Made by a program: the position numbers and the translations under genes. Below the pieces are notes generated by a model. The model saw only the letters and a list, made by a program, of their open reading frames with translations. It was not told where the DNA came from and did not search any database. 35,004 nt of DNA from Candidatus Aphodousia faecigallinarum (lineage in GTDB: Bacteria; Pseudomonadota; Gammaproteobacteria; Burkholderiales; Burkholderiaceae_F): contig DVMY01000103.1 of assembly GCA_018714755.1 (NCBI GenBank), positions 1-35,004 on the forward strand, in the 5' to 3' direction. This document shows, in pieces, positions 1 to 8,248 of the stretch (position 1 is the first letter of the stretch; every line of letters starts with the position of its first letter).

Positions 1-734
1 ATTTCACTTTCTATTTTGGCGCAGAGAGCAACAACCGGTGCATTTTCAGTGGCCGCGAAAGCCTTCACCGATTCCAAAAGGGGATTATTTTCAAAACCGC
101 TGTCATCAACGTTGGCAACGTACATAGTGGGTTTAACCGTAAGCAAGCAAAGCGGTTTAATGATGGCCTTTTCTTCCACTGTGAGAGCCACTTGTCGGGC
201 GGGTTTGCCTTCATTGAGAACAGGTTGAATTTTTTCGAGTACTGTCACCAACTTTAACGCTTCTTTGTCTCCGCCCTGACGAGCTTGCTTGGAGTATTTA
301 TTCAGCATTTTTTCCACGGTTGCTAAATCCGCCAACGCAAGTTCCGTGTTAATAACTTCGATGTCTTCGGTTGGATTAACGTGACCGGCAACGTGTACGA
401 TGTTGTCATCATTAAAACAACGAACGATGTGAGCGATCGCATCGCATTCTCGAATGTTGGCAAGGAACTGATTGCCAAGTCCTTCGCCTTTGCTGGCGCC
501 GGCGACAAGGCCGGCGATGTCAACAAACTCCACTACAGCCGGGACGATGCGCGCAGGGTTAACGATATCTGCCAACTTTTGAAGTCTGGAGTCAGGCACT
601 TCAACAATGCCAACATTAGGTTCAATTGTGCAGAAAGGATAATTTTCCGCTGCAATTCCAGCTTTAGTAAGAGCGTTGAAAATAGTGGATTTACCAACAT
701 TGGGTAATCCGACGATGCCACATTTCAATCCCAT
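1..734 (-). CDS. ychF: YchF/OLA1-family redox-regulated ATPase, C-terminus cut off by the window edge
   Basis: The reading frame starts at an ATG at 734 on the minus strand and runs open to position 1, giving about 244 of the roughly 363 residues usual for the family. The N-terminus reads [17 protein letters not shown], with the P-loop [11 protein letters not shown]3-like [17 protein letters not shown] follows, and VANVDD occupies the nucleotide-specificity site, which in YchF replaces the NKxD of true GTPases. The coiled-coil hairpin region is present, while the TGS domain lies outside the window. YchF is an Obg-related P-loop ATPase that associates with ribosomes and affects stress responses. 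It follows the DUF523 gene and pth on the same strand, and a pth-ychF neighbourhood is common in proteobacteria. Identification is firm; only the end is missing. Confidence 0.95.
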   Translation of the reverse strand, partial: MGLKCGIVGLPNVGKSTIFNALTKAGIAAENYPFCTIEPNVGIVEVPDSRLQKLADIVNPARIVPAVVEFVDIAGLVAGASKGEGLGNQFLANIRECDAIAHIVRCFNDDNIVHVAGHVNPTEDIEVINTELALADLATVEKMLNKYSKQARQGGDKEALKLVTVLEKIQPVLNEGKPARQVALTVEEKAIIKPLCLLTVKPTMYVANVDDSGFENNPLLESVKAFAATENAPVVALCAKIESE

Positions 735-803
735 GATTTGTTTCCCAAAAAGTTAATGCGTGCATTTTAGCATTGAAGCATCGCCAACAAATGAGAAAAT
801 GGC

Positions 804-1304
804 TCAGTTGTTAGAGTTTTGCAAATAATTGACCAATAGAGGAATGTCATTTTCGCTGAAAATTCGAAAGCCATTTTCATGCAACAGCTCTGCTGTGACG
901 CCTCTTCCCTCTTTCAAAGTAGAAGAGAAGTCACCTGAATAGACAAATGAACTGCCGCAGGCGGGACTTTTATCTTTTAACAGGACTGCATCAGCGCGAT
1001 GACGTGTCGCCAGCTCAAGACAGCGGCGACTGCCCTTCATGTAGGCTGCCGTTTTGTTTTGCCCTGTAATGTCTACCACTTTAGCCTTTCCACTCCATAC
1101 GTCTTTGGCAGTTTTTTCGGGTTCAATTTCGCAAGGAGTTCGTGGGATCGAAAGCCCTCCCATACATTCAGGGCAGATAGGAACAAAGGTGACGTTTTGA
1201 GTTTCTAAGTTTGAAAGATCTATGGGTTTACTTTTACCATCGTAGCGGACGTTTTGTCCGTACAGGCAAGCACTGACGAGAATACAGGGCTTTCGATTTT
1301 TCAA
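804..1304 (-). CDS. DUF523 family protein, TTG start abutting pth
   Basis: This 166-residue protein begins MKNRKPCILVSACLYGQNVRYDGKSK. It carries the family's cysteine-containing blocks: SACLYG near the N-terminus, CPECMGGLSIPR about residues 43-54, and LKDKSPACGSS about residues 109-119. These match DUF523 (YbbK-like) proteins, for which I know no firm biochemical function; conserved cysteines hint at metal or thiol chemistry, but that is inference. The start is TTG at 1304, directly after the pth stop at 1307-1305. The sequence CGAGGA in the end of pth supplies a Shine-Dalgarno about 7 bases upstream, and there is no nearby ATG. Translation is therefore probably coupled to pth. Confidence 0.85.
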   Translation of the reverse strand: MKNRKPCILVSACLYGQNVRYDGKSKPIDLSNLETQNVTFVPICPECMGGLSIPRTPCEIEPEKTAKDVWSGKAKVVDITGQNKTAAYMKGSRRCLELATRHRADAVLLKDKSPACGSSFVYSGDFSSTLKEGRGVTAELLHENGFRIFSENDIPLLVNYLQNSNN

Positions 1305-1928
1305 TTATTTATCCTCGTTGGGCTCTTTTTTAGGTTTGGGAGAGCCAAATTTTGCAATCGAGCGTTGCACCCTGGCCATATCGCCACAGGCGATGTCGTT
1401 GGTGGTCTTCAATGCGGCTGTGATGCATTCATCAATCAAATCTTTCTGCTCACTACTTGGGGCATGTAAAACAAAATCGGCGACTGGCTGCGCTAAACCA
1501 AGTGTTCTTGGGTGACCGGTTCCCAAGCGAAGTCTCCAAAAATTAGGAGTGGAAAGTTTCTCAGTAATGTCCTTTAAGCCATTGTGCCCGGCATTACCGC
1601 CGCCCTTTTTTAACTTCATACAGCCAGGAGGCAGGTCCAATTCATCATGAACGACGAGAATTTCTTCTGGAAGAATTTTGTAATAAAGAGCAATTGAAAC
1701 TACGGATTGACCAGAGCGGTTCATGAAGGTGAGCGGCTTCAGAAGCCAAATATCTTGTCCGGCCAATTTAACGCGTGCGATTTCACCCAAAAATTTCTTT
1801 TCTTCGTGGAAAAAAACACGCTCTCTTTGAGCTAGTTGGTCTAAAAACCAAAATCCGGCATTGTGTCGAGTATCTGCATACTCAGCACCGGGATTACCTA
1901 AACCAACGATTAATCGAATTGCGGGCAT
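1305..1928 (-). CDS. pth: Peptidyl-tRNA hydrolase
   Basis: Pth cleaves the ester bond between stalled peptides and tRNA, recycling tRNA in the cytoplasm. The 207-residue sequence has the family landmarks in place. Asn12 lies in GLGNPG, the catalytic His22 in YADTRHNAGFW, and Asp95 in VVHDELDLPPG, with KKGGGNAGHNGLKDI following near residues 107-120. These correspond to E. coli Asn10, His20 and Asp93. It lies downstream of rplY, separated by a perfect hairpin terminator, so it probably has its own promoter between 1929 and 2004, although no convincing -35/-10 pair stands out. The Shine-Dalgarno before the ATG is weak and A-rich. The DUF523 gene starts at the very next base. Confidence 0.97.
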   Translation of the reverse strand: MPAIRLIVGLGNPGAEYADTRHNAGFWFLDQLAQRERVFFHEEKKFLGEIARVKLAGQDIWLLKPLTFMNRSGQSVVSIALYYKILPEEILVVHDELDLPPGCMKLKKGGGNAGHNGLKDITEKLSTPNFWRLRLGTGHPRTLGLAQPVADFVLHAPSSEQKDLIDECITAALKTTNDIACGDMARVQRSIAKFGSPKPKKEPNEDK

Positions 1929-2004
1929 TTCTTTTTTCTTATCAAAAATAATGGCAGCAATTGTACATTTAATTTTTGCCAGATCGTTTGTCGTGTTGAA
2001 GACG

Positions 2005-2032
2005 AAAAATGCCCCGTTAGCGGGGCATTTTT
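2005..2032 (-). terminator. Intrinsic terminator after rplY
   Basis: AAAAATGCCCCG at 2005-2016 is the exact reverse complement of CGGGGCATTTTT at 2021-2032, with a four-base loop. Read on the minus strand, the stem ends in a run of five T. It lies 22 bases after the rplY stop and ahead of pth. The structure is symmetric and could work in both directions. Confidence 0.9.
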
Positions 2033-2054
2033 CAAGCTAAGAAGCAGAGTCGAA

Positions 2055-2696
2055 TTACTTCGCTTCAGAGGCGGCCGGAGCGGCAGCAGGAGCAGCGGCA
2101 TCCGTAGCGGCGTCGGTAGCGGTATCGTCTTCTTCTTCAACTTGTGCAACCACGGACACAACGACCGGATCTTCGTTGCCACGAACAACGGCGCTGACGC
2201 CTTCAGGCAAAACGATATCGGAAACGCGCATCGTGGTTTGAGCGGTCAAGCCAGACAAATCAACAGAGATGAATTCCGGCAAATCCTTCGGCAAGCAGCT
2301 GACTTCGATAGCGCTGCGAGCGTGGTTGATCAAGCCCTTGCTGATCTTGACGGCGGGGCTGTTTTCAGCACCGAAGAAGTGCAACGGAACACTCATGGTA
2401 ACCGGTTCGTTGGCATTGACACGTTGGAAGTCAATGTGCATAACTTGCGGTTTGTACGGGTGCATTTGGAAAGCACGCAAAACGACGAGTTGTTCTTGAC
2501 CGTCTAATTCCATCGTCAAAATCGAGGTATGGAACTTTTCCTTACGTAAAGCGTAGAAAATGGGATTGTGTTCGAGCTCGATCGGCGTGGCCGCAACGTT
2601 GCCGCCGTAAACAATACCGGGCAACTTGTCGGCGCGGCGCAGACGGCGGCTCGCACCCGTACCTTGCGCTTGACGCGTGGTGGCGATGATTTTCAT
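2055..2696 (-). CDS. rplY: Large ribosomal subunit protein bL25 (TL5/CTC form)
   Basis: bL25 binds 5S rRNA in the 50S subunit. This is the long CTC-type form: the 5S-binding domain (MKIIATTRQAQGTGASRRLRR..., residues 1-92) is followed by the C-terminal beta domain and an Ala/Asp/Glu-rich tail. I chose the ATG at 2696 (213 residues), because GGAG sits 7 bases upstream and homologues start MK-x-x-A-x-x-R. The longer frame to 2735 adds 13 residues unlike the family. Its neighbours prs (upstream) and pth (downstream) are the usual betaproteobacterial partners. Two terminator-like hairpins separate it from prs, so it should have its own promoter or be attenuated. Confidence 0.96.
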   Translation of the reverse strand: MKIIATTRQAQGTGASRRLRRADKLPGIVYGGNVAATPIELEHNPIFYALRKEKFHTSILTMELDGQEQLVVLRAFQMHPYKPQVMHIDFQRVNANEPVTMSVPLHFFGAENSPAVKISKGLINHARSAIEVSCLPKDLPEFISVDLSGLTAQTTMRVSDIVLPEGVSAVVRGNEDPVVVSVVAQVEEEDDTATDAATDAAAPAAAPAASEAK

Positions 2697-2746
2697 AATA
2701 TTTCTCCAAAAATAAAATTCCCGGGACGCGACCATCCACTAGGAAC

Positions 2747-2769
2747 AAAAAAGATTGCTGTTAGCAATC
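2747..2769 (-). terminator. Second hairpin with T-run in the prs-rplY gap; terminator or rplY leader attenuator
   Basis: On the minus strand GATTGCT-AAC-AGCAATC forms a 7-bp stem with a three-base loop, followed directly by TTTTTT (complement of 2747-2752). It lies only about 50 bases before the rplY ATG and downstream of the larger prs terminator. A TACAAT (complement of 2782-2787) sits just upstream and resembles a -10 box, though no -35 partner is evident. Confidence 0.7.
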
Positions 2770-2794
2770 GAGAGCGTTATTGTACAGATTTTGA

Positions 2795-2843
2795 ATAAAA
2801 AGGCGAGGCGTACCGCGAACTTAAAGCTTTACCCCGCCTTTTT
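2795..2843 (-). terminator. Intrinsic terminator of prs
   Basis: Minus-strand AAAAAGGCGGGG pairs with CCTCGCCTTTTT in a 12-bp stem containing one G-T wobble, with a loop of about 23 bases, and the T-run continues as TTTTTATTC. It starts 10 bases after the prs stop codon. Confidence 0.8.
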
Positions 2844-2853
2844 TTGAACCCTA

Positions 2854-3816
2854 TTAGCAGTTTTCAAATAGGGCGCTCACAGAATCTTCTCGAGCAATTC
2901 GAGAGATTGTCTCGCCGAAAATGTCGGCGACAGAAACTTGCGTGATCTTCGAACATTGCAACGCTTCCTCACGCAAAGGAATGGTATCGGTCACGACAAG
3001 TTCATCCAAATCGGAATTGGTAATGCGTTCAACCGCCGGTCCGGAAAGCACCGGGTGAGTGATGTAGGCGCAAACCTTGATTGCGCCGCGCTCTTTTAGA
3101 GCCTTGGCGGCATTGCACAAGGTGCCGGCCGTATCAACAATATCGTCAGTAATAATGCACGTGCGGCCAGAAACTTCACCGATGAGGTTCATTACTTCAG
3201 CGACATTGGGACGGGGACGACGTTTGTCGATAATGACCATATCCGTGTTAAGGGACTTCGCCATGGCGCGGGCGCGAACAACACCGCCGACGTCAGGAGA
3301 AACAACAACGGGTTTTTCGTAGTTACGACTTTGCAATTCGCGCAGCAGGATCGGCGTGGCATAGATGTTATCAACCGGAACATCGAAAAAGCCTTGAATT
3401 TGGTCAGCGTGCAGATCCATTGTCAAGACGCGGTCAACGCCCACTGATTGCAACATGTTAGCGACAACTTTGGCGGAAATGGCCACTCGAACCGAACGAG
3501 GCCGACGATCTTGGCGAGCATAACCGTAGTACGGCATGACTGCGGTAATACGGCGAGCCGAAGCGCGGCGCAAGGCATCGACCATAATCATCAATTCCAT
3601 CAAGTTGTCATTGGTGGGGGAGCAGGTGCTTTGCAGAATGAAAACATCGCGACCGCGAACTTTTTCGTCGATCTCAACCATTACTTCGCCATCGGAGAAG
3701 TGGCTGACAACGGCTTGACCAAGAGGAATGTTGAGATGTTCTGCGACAGCTTGGGCAAGTTTAGGATTGGCATTGCCCGTAAAGACCATGAGATTGTCCG
3801 GAACCATTGGGACCAT
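2854..3816 (-). CDS. prs: Ribose-phosphate pyrophosphokinase (PRPP synthetase)
   Basis: Prs makes PRPP from ribose-5-phosphate and ATP, feeding purine, pyrimidine, histidine, tryptophan and NAD synthesis. The 320 residues include the ATP-binding stretch [21 protein letters not shown] about residues 100-120, the flexible-loop DKRRPRPN, and the PRPP/ribose-phosphate loop [14 protein letters not shown] about residues 220-233. The start is uncertain: M1 at 3816 has a GGCGAG-like Shine-Dalgarno about 7 bases away, while M4 at 3807 has none, so M1 is kept. It follows tRNA-Gln but is separated from it by a strong terminator, which implies its own promoter within 3817-3890. Its product is the co-substrate of PyrE, encoded at 32242. 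Confidence 0.97.
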   Translation of the reverse strand: MVPMVPDNLMVFTGNANPKLAQAVAEHLNIPLGQAVVSHFSDGEVMVEIDEKVRGRDVFILQSTCSPTNDNLMELMIMVDALRRASARRITAVMPYYGYARQDRRPRSVRVAISAKVVANMLQSVGVDRVLTMDLHADQIQGFFDVPVDNIYATPILLRELQSRNYEKPVVVSPDVGGVVRARAMAKSLNTDMVIIDKRRPRPNVAEVMNLIGEVSGRTCIITDDIVDTAGTLCNAAKALKERGAIKVCAYITHPVLSGPAVERITNSDLDELVVTDTIPLREEALQCSKITQVSVADIFGETISRIAREDSVSALFENC

Positions 3817-3890
3817 GATATGACTCGCCGAAAGTTAAGAAGAGAGAGCTCTTCGGTTAGTATTGGCGGCTTTCTTATAAAACCGCTTCG

Positions 3891-3931
3891 TAAAAAACAA
3901 ACGGGAGCTAGCACAACAATGCTTGCTCCCG
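3891..3931 (-). terminator. Intrinsic terminator after tRNA-Gln
   Basis: On the minus strand CGGGAGC pairs with GCTCCCG, an A-A mismatch follows, then AGC pairs with GCT; the stem is followed by TTTGTTTTTT. It lies 5 bases beyond the tRNA CCA end and closes the upstream ispE-tRNA transcript before prs. Confidence 0.85.
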
Positions 3932-3936
3932 AAAGT

Positions 3937-4014
3937 TGGCAGGGGAGGAAGGATTCGAACCTTCGAATGCCGGAATCAAAATCCGGTGCCTTAGGCCAGC
4001 TTGGCGACTCCCCT
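3937..4014 (-). tRNA. tRNA-Gln (anticodon UUG)
   Basis: The minus strand folds as a cloverleaf. Acceptor AGGGGAG pairs with CTCCCCT, followed by discriminator G and an encoded CCA. The D arm is GCC...GGC. The anticodon stem CCGGA/TCCGG holds the loop TTTTGAT, giving anticodon TTG. The T arm contains GGTTCGAATCC. It sits in the 3' flank of ispE and ahead of prs, as in many Burkholderiales. Confidence 0.97.
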
Positions 4015-4026
4015 ACAAATTTTGGT

Positions 4027-4872
4027 TCAGCATGATAATGCTGACAACGTCGGGTGTATTTTAAGACTTTTTACCAAAAAATGTTTCCATTTAACGGGTA
4101 AATTTTCAAACACCCTATCTGCTTGATCTTTTTGCATTTGAGCAAAGGCTGCGGAACCGGAGCCTGTCAAGCGGAATTGAGGCAATGTGGTTAACAACAC
4201 ATTAACCTCGGGATTCACAATTTTTACGATCGGTTCAAGATCGTTGTGTCCCAATCTCATCCAGTCGCCCGTACTTTGAGCGGCGTCGAGGATCGACATT
4301 TTGACGTATTTCGTATTTCTTGTCAAGGCTGGATGTGAAAAAATTTCACCAGTCGGTTGATTTGTACTCGGCCATATGACCGCAAATGTCAGAGTCGGTA
4401 CATTGATGGGGGTGAGTTTTTCTCCGATTCCCTCTACCCAAGCATTTGTTCCCAAAAGAAAAAATGGGACATCCGCGCCGAGTTTGGGCGCTAAATTCAT
4501 TAATTGTTCCCGAGTTAAATTAAGCTGCCAAAGCTTGTTTAAACCCATTAGTGTGGTTGCCGCATCGGACGATCCACCGCCGAGTCCGGCGCCGGCAGGG
4601 ATACGTTTGGTCACTGTGATATCAACACCTAGATGGCAGCTTGTCTCTTGTTTTAATAATTGGGCGGCTCTAACGCATAAATCCCGATTGGCATCTCCGA
4701 CGATATCCCCATGACGAGAGATGATGCCGTCTTGCCGCAATGACAAGGAAATTGTGTCGCAGAGGTCAATTAAAACAAATACCGATTGGAGTTCATGGTA
4801 ACCATCTGGGCGGCGACCGGTGATGTGTAGAAATAGGTTTAATTTAGCCGGAGCCAATAATTCAAGAGACAT
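4027..4872 (-). CDS. ispE: 4-(cytidine 5'-diphospho)-2-C-methyl-D-erythritol kinase
   Basis: IspE phosphorylates CDP-methylerythritol in the non-mevalonate isoprenoid pathway. This is a GHMP kinase: APAKLNLFLHITGRRPDGYHEL is the N-terminal substrate block, the ATP loop PAGAGLGGGSSDAATT lies about residues 92-107, and RLTGSGSAAF about residues 236-245 is the C-terminal GHMP motif. I chose the ATG at 4872 (281 residues), matching the family's M-x-L-x-x-PAKLN start; a GTG two codons upstream at 4878 is possible. Either start overlaps the 3' end of lolB, so the two genes are probably translationally coupled. No good Shine-Dalgarno is visible. Confidence 0.96.
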   Translation of the reverse strand: MSLELLAPAKLNLFLHITGRRPDGYHELQSVFVLIDLCDTISLSLRQDGIISRHGDIVGDANRDLCVRAAQLLKQETSCHLGVDITVTKRIPAGAGLGGGSSDAATTLMGLNKLWQLNLTREQLMNLAPKLGADVPFFLLGTNAWVEGIGEKLTPINVPTLTFAVIWPSTNQPTGEIFSHPALTRNTKYVKMSILDAAQSTGDWMRLGHNDLEPIVKIVNPEVNVLLTTLPQFRLTGSGSAAFAQMQKDQADRVFENLPVKWKHFLVKSLKIHPTLSALSC

Positions 4873-5428
4873 GATCACGGTGAGAAATCAAAAGAATAAT
4901 TGAAATCATGGGAGCTTGGTCTGAACTGTCCCTGAGTAATTTAATTCGTTTTGGGAATCCATTTGCATCGTAACTCTCAAAATCAATGATCCATCCATTT
5001 TGTTTGATATGTTTATAGGGAGGCGCGGAGGGATCAGTAACCGATTCAATTCCGGGAATGACAGCTCCGTCAATCCAAAATTGAAGCCCATCTATCGGAA
5101 CACTGAAACCGAGGGTTTGAATGAGCAGGTCTTCTGCATTATTAGCGTGAAGGGTTGAAGCCCCCACGCTTTCCAATGATACTTCCCCTGGTGTTTGAGT
5201 AATGCGAGCAATGGTATTGCCAAGAGAGGTTTTTAGATCTAAAACAGTCAACTCTGTGCCGGAGCGCGTTAATGAAAATCGGCCGCTATGGTTTTCATTT
5301 TTTAATTCAGATTGTGCGGTAACTGAAAAACGCCCCTGCCATGATTGCTCAAGTTCCGGTGTGGAGAGAGCAACGCATCCAGTTAATAAAACCGTTAGCA
5401 GAGCAGTCGAAAAGGTACGCAAAAACAT
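4862..5428 (-). CDS. lolB: Outer-membrane lipoprotein insertion protein LolB
   Basis: LolB receives lipoproteins from LolA and inserts them into the outer membrane. The 188-residue precursor has a lipoprotein signal MFLRTFSTALLTVLLTGC with lipobox LLTGC and lipidated Cys18. Residues that follow (WQGRFSVTAQSELKNENHSGRFSLTRSGTELTVLDLKTSLGNTIARIT) match the LolB fold, an open beta barrel that binds acyl chains. It lies between the TPR gene (8 bases upstream) and ispE (overlapping by 11 bases), the standard betaproteobacterial arrangement. Sequence similarity in this family is low, but lipobox, length and context agree. Confidence 0.9.
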   Translation of the reverse strand: MFLRTFSTALLTVLLTGCVALSTPELEQSWQGRFSVTAQSELKNENHSGRFSLTRSGTELTVLDLKTSLGNTIARITQTPGEVSLESVGASTLHANNAEDLLIQTLGFSVPIDGLQFWIDGAVIPGIESVTDPSAPPYKHIKQNGWIIDFESYDANGFPKRIKLLRDSSDQAPMISIILLISHRDHVS

Positions 5429-5436
5429 GGTAATTT

Positions 5437-7158
5437 CTAAAAACGCAAGTGTAGCCTATCCATTAACGCATTTATAACAGGGTCATCGGCGTTTTCCTTG
5501 AGCATGGGGCGCAATATTTCCATGGCTTTTTCGGTAAGCCCTTGAGCTTGGTAAACCTCGACCAAATGCAACAGGACTTCTTTGTCGTTTAACTGAGAGA
5601 GGGCCTTTTTCAGGTAATGCTGAGCTTGCTCGTAGTTGCCTTCGCGGAAATACAACCATCCCATTGAATCTAAAAAAGCAGGATTCTCAGGCTCAATCTC
5701 TAAGGCCTTTTCTATAAGTGGTCGCGCTTGTTTGAGTTTAATGTTGTTATCAACCCATAGGTAACCGAGTGTGTTGTAAAAATTGGCCTCTCGGGGATAC
5801 AGATTAATCGCGTCCTGAAGATATTGTTCGGCATCGTCAATTCGTTTGAGCTCATTGGCGATCATCGCGCATTGAAAAAGTAGCGTGGCGTTTGTTTTAT
5901 CAGCTAAAAGCGCTTTTTGCATCGCTTTATATGCTTCTGGAATTCGCCCGGCTTCGTAAAGAATTTGAGCCTTCTTGTGAAGAAACTCCTTTTCCAGTTT
6001 ATCGTTCACCTTTGTTTTTTCTAATACCTCTAAGGCGTCGTTGTAGCGTTTGTCGGCAGCATAACACTGGGCAATAAAGAGCCTTGATTGAGGGAAAAAA
6101 TCACTTTTGGAATCGACTTGTTTAAACCACTCAATAGCGGCACTATGGTGTTTTTGTTTGTAGTCGATTAAGCCCAGCGATAAATAGGTGCTGGATAGCT
6201 TATCCGATAAAGCCGGGTTGCCTTTGGCCAACCGTTCAAAGGTCATTAGATAACGTTTTGTTTCGTCAATCATGCCTACGCTGTCGCAAACAGAGGCCAG
6301 CGTGAAGGCTAAGTTTGGCAGCTTCTCTGCAAAAGGATCCAGGATTTGGATTTGTTTTTGAACTCCGTTTTTGTTTTGTGTGCGCGCATAAGCTTTTGCC
6401 AAGCCAAGTTGAGCGTCATAATCTTTGGGATGCTTTTGCACAAAACTTTTCAAAATTTTAATGGCCTCTTTAGGCTTGGAAGTGATTAATACTTCAGCGT
6501 ACTCTAAAAGGGCTACGGTATTGTCTGGCAATTGCTGCCAGGCCGTTTTTGCGTATTGGGCGGCTAAATCAGCATTTCCAGTCCTTTGGTATAGCTTCGC
6601 AAGTGTCAGAGCGGCTTCTTTTTGGTCCTTGCAAAGACTGGCTAAAGGTCGAATGAAATTTAGAATTTGCTGAGGCTGTGCGCCGCTTAACTCCGCTTGG
6701 ATCACAATAGCTTGGAATTGTTTCAGACGTTTTTCGAGCGGCGAAGTATCTTTCAATATCTCTTTTGCTTTGGATTGTTGTTTTTCTGAGAGGTCGCCCC
6801 GTCTGATGAGTGTCAGGCAATTCGCAAGCTGTGCCTCGTCGCTTTGGGGGGACAATTGTTCCCATAATTTTGCGGCTTCAGCCGCCTCTTCAAAAGCATG
6901 TGAATTGTCCGCGATTTCAAAAGCCCTTTTGGCTAACCGAGGATCCTTAGTGTTTCGAGCGATCTGCAAATAGGTTCGAAAAGCAGTGGATGGATCGTGA
7001 CGTTGCAACGCAAACTCAGAAGCGATGATCTGAAATAAAAGTCCGCCCGTAAGTTCCACATTGGGTAAAGACTCCTTACCCACCGCAGGAGAGGTCAGGC
7101 AGAAAAGGGCTGAACACGCGCAAATTGTCTTTTTAACACAAGAAAGATTAAAAGGCAT
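5437..7158 (-). CDS. Secreted tetratricopeptide repeat protein
   Basis: From the ATG at 7158 the product is 573 residues, with a Sec signal peptide (MPFNLSCVKKTICACSALFCLTSPAVG) and then an almost wholly alpha-helical chain of TPR units. The clearest are near the C-terminus, for example ANFYNTLGYLWVDNNIKLKQARPLIEKALEIEPENPAFLDSMGWLYFREGNYEQAQHYLKKAL. The longer frame to 7242 would run into the divergent mutY start and has no signal-peptide logic, so it was rejected. Such TPR proteins next to lolB are typical of betaproteobacteria; they are likely periplasmic or envelope scaffold proteins, but the partner is unknown. No Shine-Dalgarno is evident before the ATG. Confidence 0.88.
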   Translation of the reverse strand: MPFNLSCVKKTICACSALFCLTSPAVGKESLPNVELTGGLLFQIIASEFALQRHDPSTAFRTYLQIARNTKDPRLAKRAFEIADNSHAFEEAAEAAKLWEQLSPQSDEAQLANCLTLIRRGDLSEKQQSKAKEILKDTSPLEKRLKQFQAIVIQAELSGAQPQQILNFIRPLASLCKDQKEAALTLAKLYQRTGNADLAAQYAKTAWQQLPDNTVALLEYAEVLITSKPKEAIKILKSFVQKHPKDYDAQLGLAKAYARTQNKNGVQKQIQILDPFAEKLPNLAFTLASVCDSVGMIDETKRYLMTFERLAKGNPALSDKLSSTYLSLGLIDYKQKHHSAAIEWFKQVDSKSDFFPQSRLFIAQCYAADKRYNDALEVLEKTKVNDKLEKEFLHKKAQILYEAGRIPEAYKAMQKALLADKTNATLLFQCAMIANELKRIDDAEQYLQDAINLYPREANFYNTLGYLWVDNNIKLKQARPLIEKALEIEPENPAFLDSMGWLYFREGNYEQAQHYLKKALSQLNDKEVLLHLVEVYQAQGLTEKAMEILRPMLKENADDPVINALMDRLHLRF

Positions 7159-7210
7159 GGTTTTATAATCAGAGGCGATTCCGCTATTGTACTGTTTTCC
7201 CCAAAAAACA

Positions 7211-8248
7211 ATGCAGACGAAACAATTTTCAACAAAGCTCATTCAATGGCAAAAAGAAAATGGCCGCCATCATTTGCCCTGGCAAGTCAAAGATCCCTAT
7301 GCTCGATGGGTATCAGAAATTATGCTGCAGCAAACTCAAGTTTCAACGGTCATTGAATATTTTGAGCGCTTTATGTCGCGTTTCCCGACGGTTCAGTCTT
7401 TGGCATGCGCCACAGAAGATGAAGTAATGCAGTATTGGTCGGGACTTGGATACTACTCAAGGGCTAGGAATTTACATAAAACGGCCCAAATAATCGTAAA
7501 TGAAAACTTTGGGGTATTTCCCAAAGAGCGTACGGAATGGGAAGCATTGCCCGGGATTGGGCGCAGCACGGCCGCTGCCATTGTTGCCTTTAGTTTTGGA
7601 GCGAAGGAAACAATTCTAGATGGCAATGTGAAAAGAGTTTTAATGCGACTGCATGGAATTGACGCCCGCGCTGATGATAAAGATGCCGTGAAAAGACTAT
7701 GGGCTTTGGCTGAAGATTGCTTGCCCGATGAAAATATTGATGTTTATATCCAAGGACTGATGGATTTTGGGGCGACTCTTTGTACCAAGCATCCGAAGTG
7801 TTTAACTTGTATTTTTCAAAAAGAGTGCAAAGCTTTAGAAGCGGGGCTTCAAGAACAGATCCCTCGTCCAAAAAAGCGATTGGATCGGCCTGTGAAAGAA
7901 AGAACCTTCCTACTTTTGTGGTTGGACAATGAATGCTTACTGCAAAAACGAGCGGAAAAAGGAGTGTGGAAGGGATTGTTCAGTTTGCCTCAGAAAGAAG
8001 GAATCCTTACTGAGCAACAAATTGAGGTCGCAGTGCGCGCGATGGGAATGACAATAAAAAATATGAGACCATTGGAAAGTTTCTCACACGATTTTTCGCA
8101 CTATCGCTTGATTTTGCACCCGGTAGCGATCCGAGTACAGGATAAAGGTGAATCAATCGCCAACCAACGTTGGGTTTCATTGTCGGAATTACCCGATATC
8201 GGTCTGCCAGCACCTATTCGTGGGCTATTGGAGCGGTTTTTCGCTTAG
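7211..8248 (+). CDS. mutY: A/G-specific adenine DNA glycosylase with a shortened Fe-S spacing
   Basis: MutY removes adenine mispaired with 8-oxoguanine. The ATG at 7211 gives 345 residues and an N-terminus aligned with E. coli MutY (MQTKQFSTKLIQWQKENGRHHLPWQ); a TTG 24 bases upstream is less likely. Catalytic Glu36 sits in SEIMLQQTQV. The helix-hairpin-helix is LPGIGRSTAAAI, and the catalytic Asp is in LDGNVKRVL. The C-terminal NUDIX-like domain (from about residue 230) that reads 8-oxoG is present. The [4Fe-4S] ligands are spaced C-x5-C-x2-C-x5-C, one residue shorter than the usual C-x6-C. It is divergent from the TPR gene, and its stop codon interlocks with that of rapZ. Confidence 0.96.
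   Translation: MQTKQFSTKLIQWQKENGRHHLPWQVKDPYARWVSEIMLQQTQVSTVIEYFERFMSRFPTVQSLACATEDEVMQYWSGLGYYSRARNLHKTAQIIVNENFGVFPKERTEWEALPGIGRSTAAAIVAFSFGAKETILDGNVKRVLMRLHGIDARADDKDAVKRLWALAEDCLPDENIDVYIQGLMDFGATLCTKHPKCLTCIFQKECKALEAGLQEQIPRPKKRLDRPVKERTFLLLWLDNECLLQKRAEKGVWKGLFSLPQKEGILTEQQIEVAVRAMGMTIKNMRPLESFSHDFSHYRLILHPVAIRVQDKGESIANQRWVSLSELPDIGLPAPIRGLLERFFA

Noticed and set aside
3448-4035. 195-residue plus-strand ORF opposite prs and tRNA-Gln
   Set aside because: It is antisense to prs and runs through the tRNA gene; the prs frame is unambiguous.
7159-7210. Absence of mutM between the TPR gene and mutY
   Set aside because: I recall mutM near this position in some Burkholderiales but am not sure enough of the order to call it a loss.
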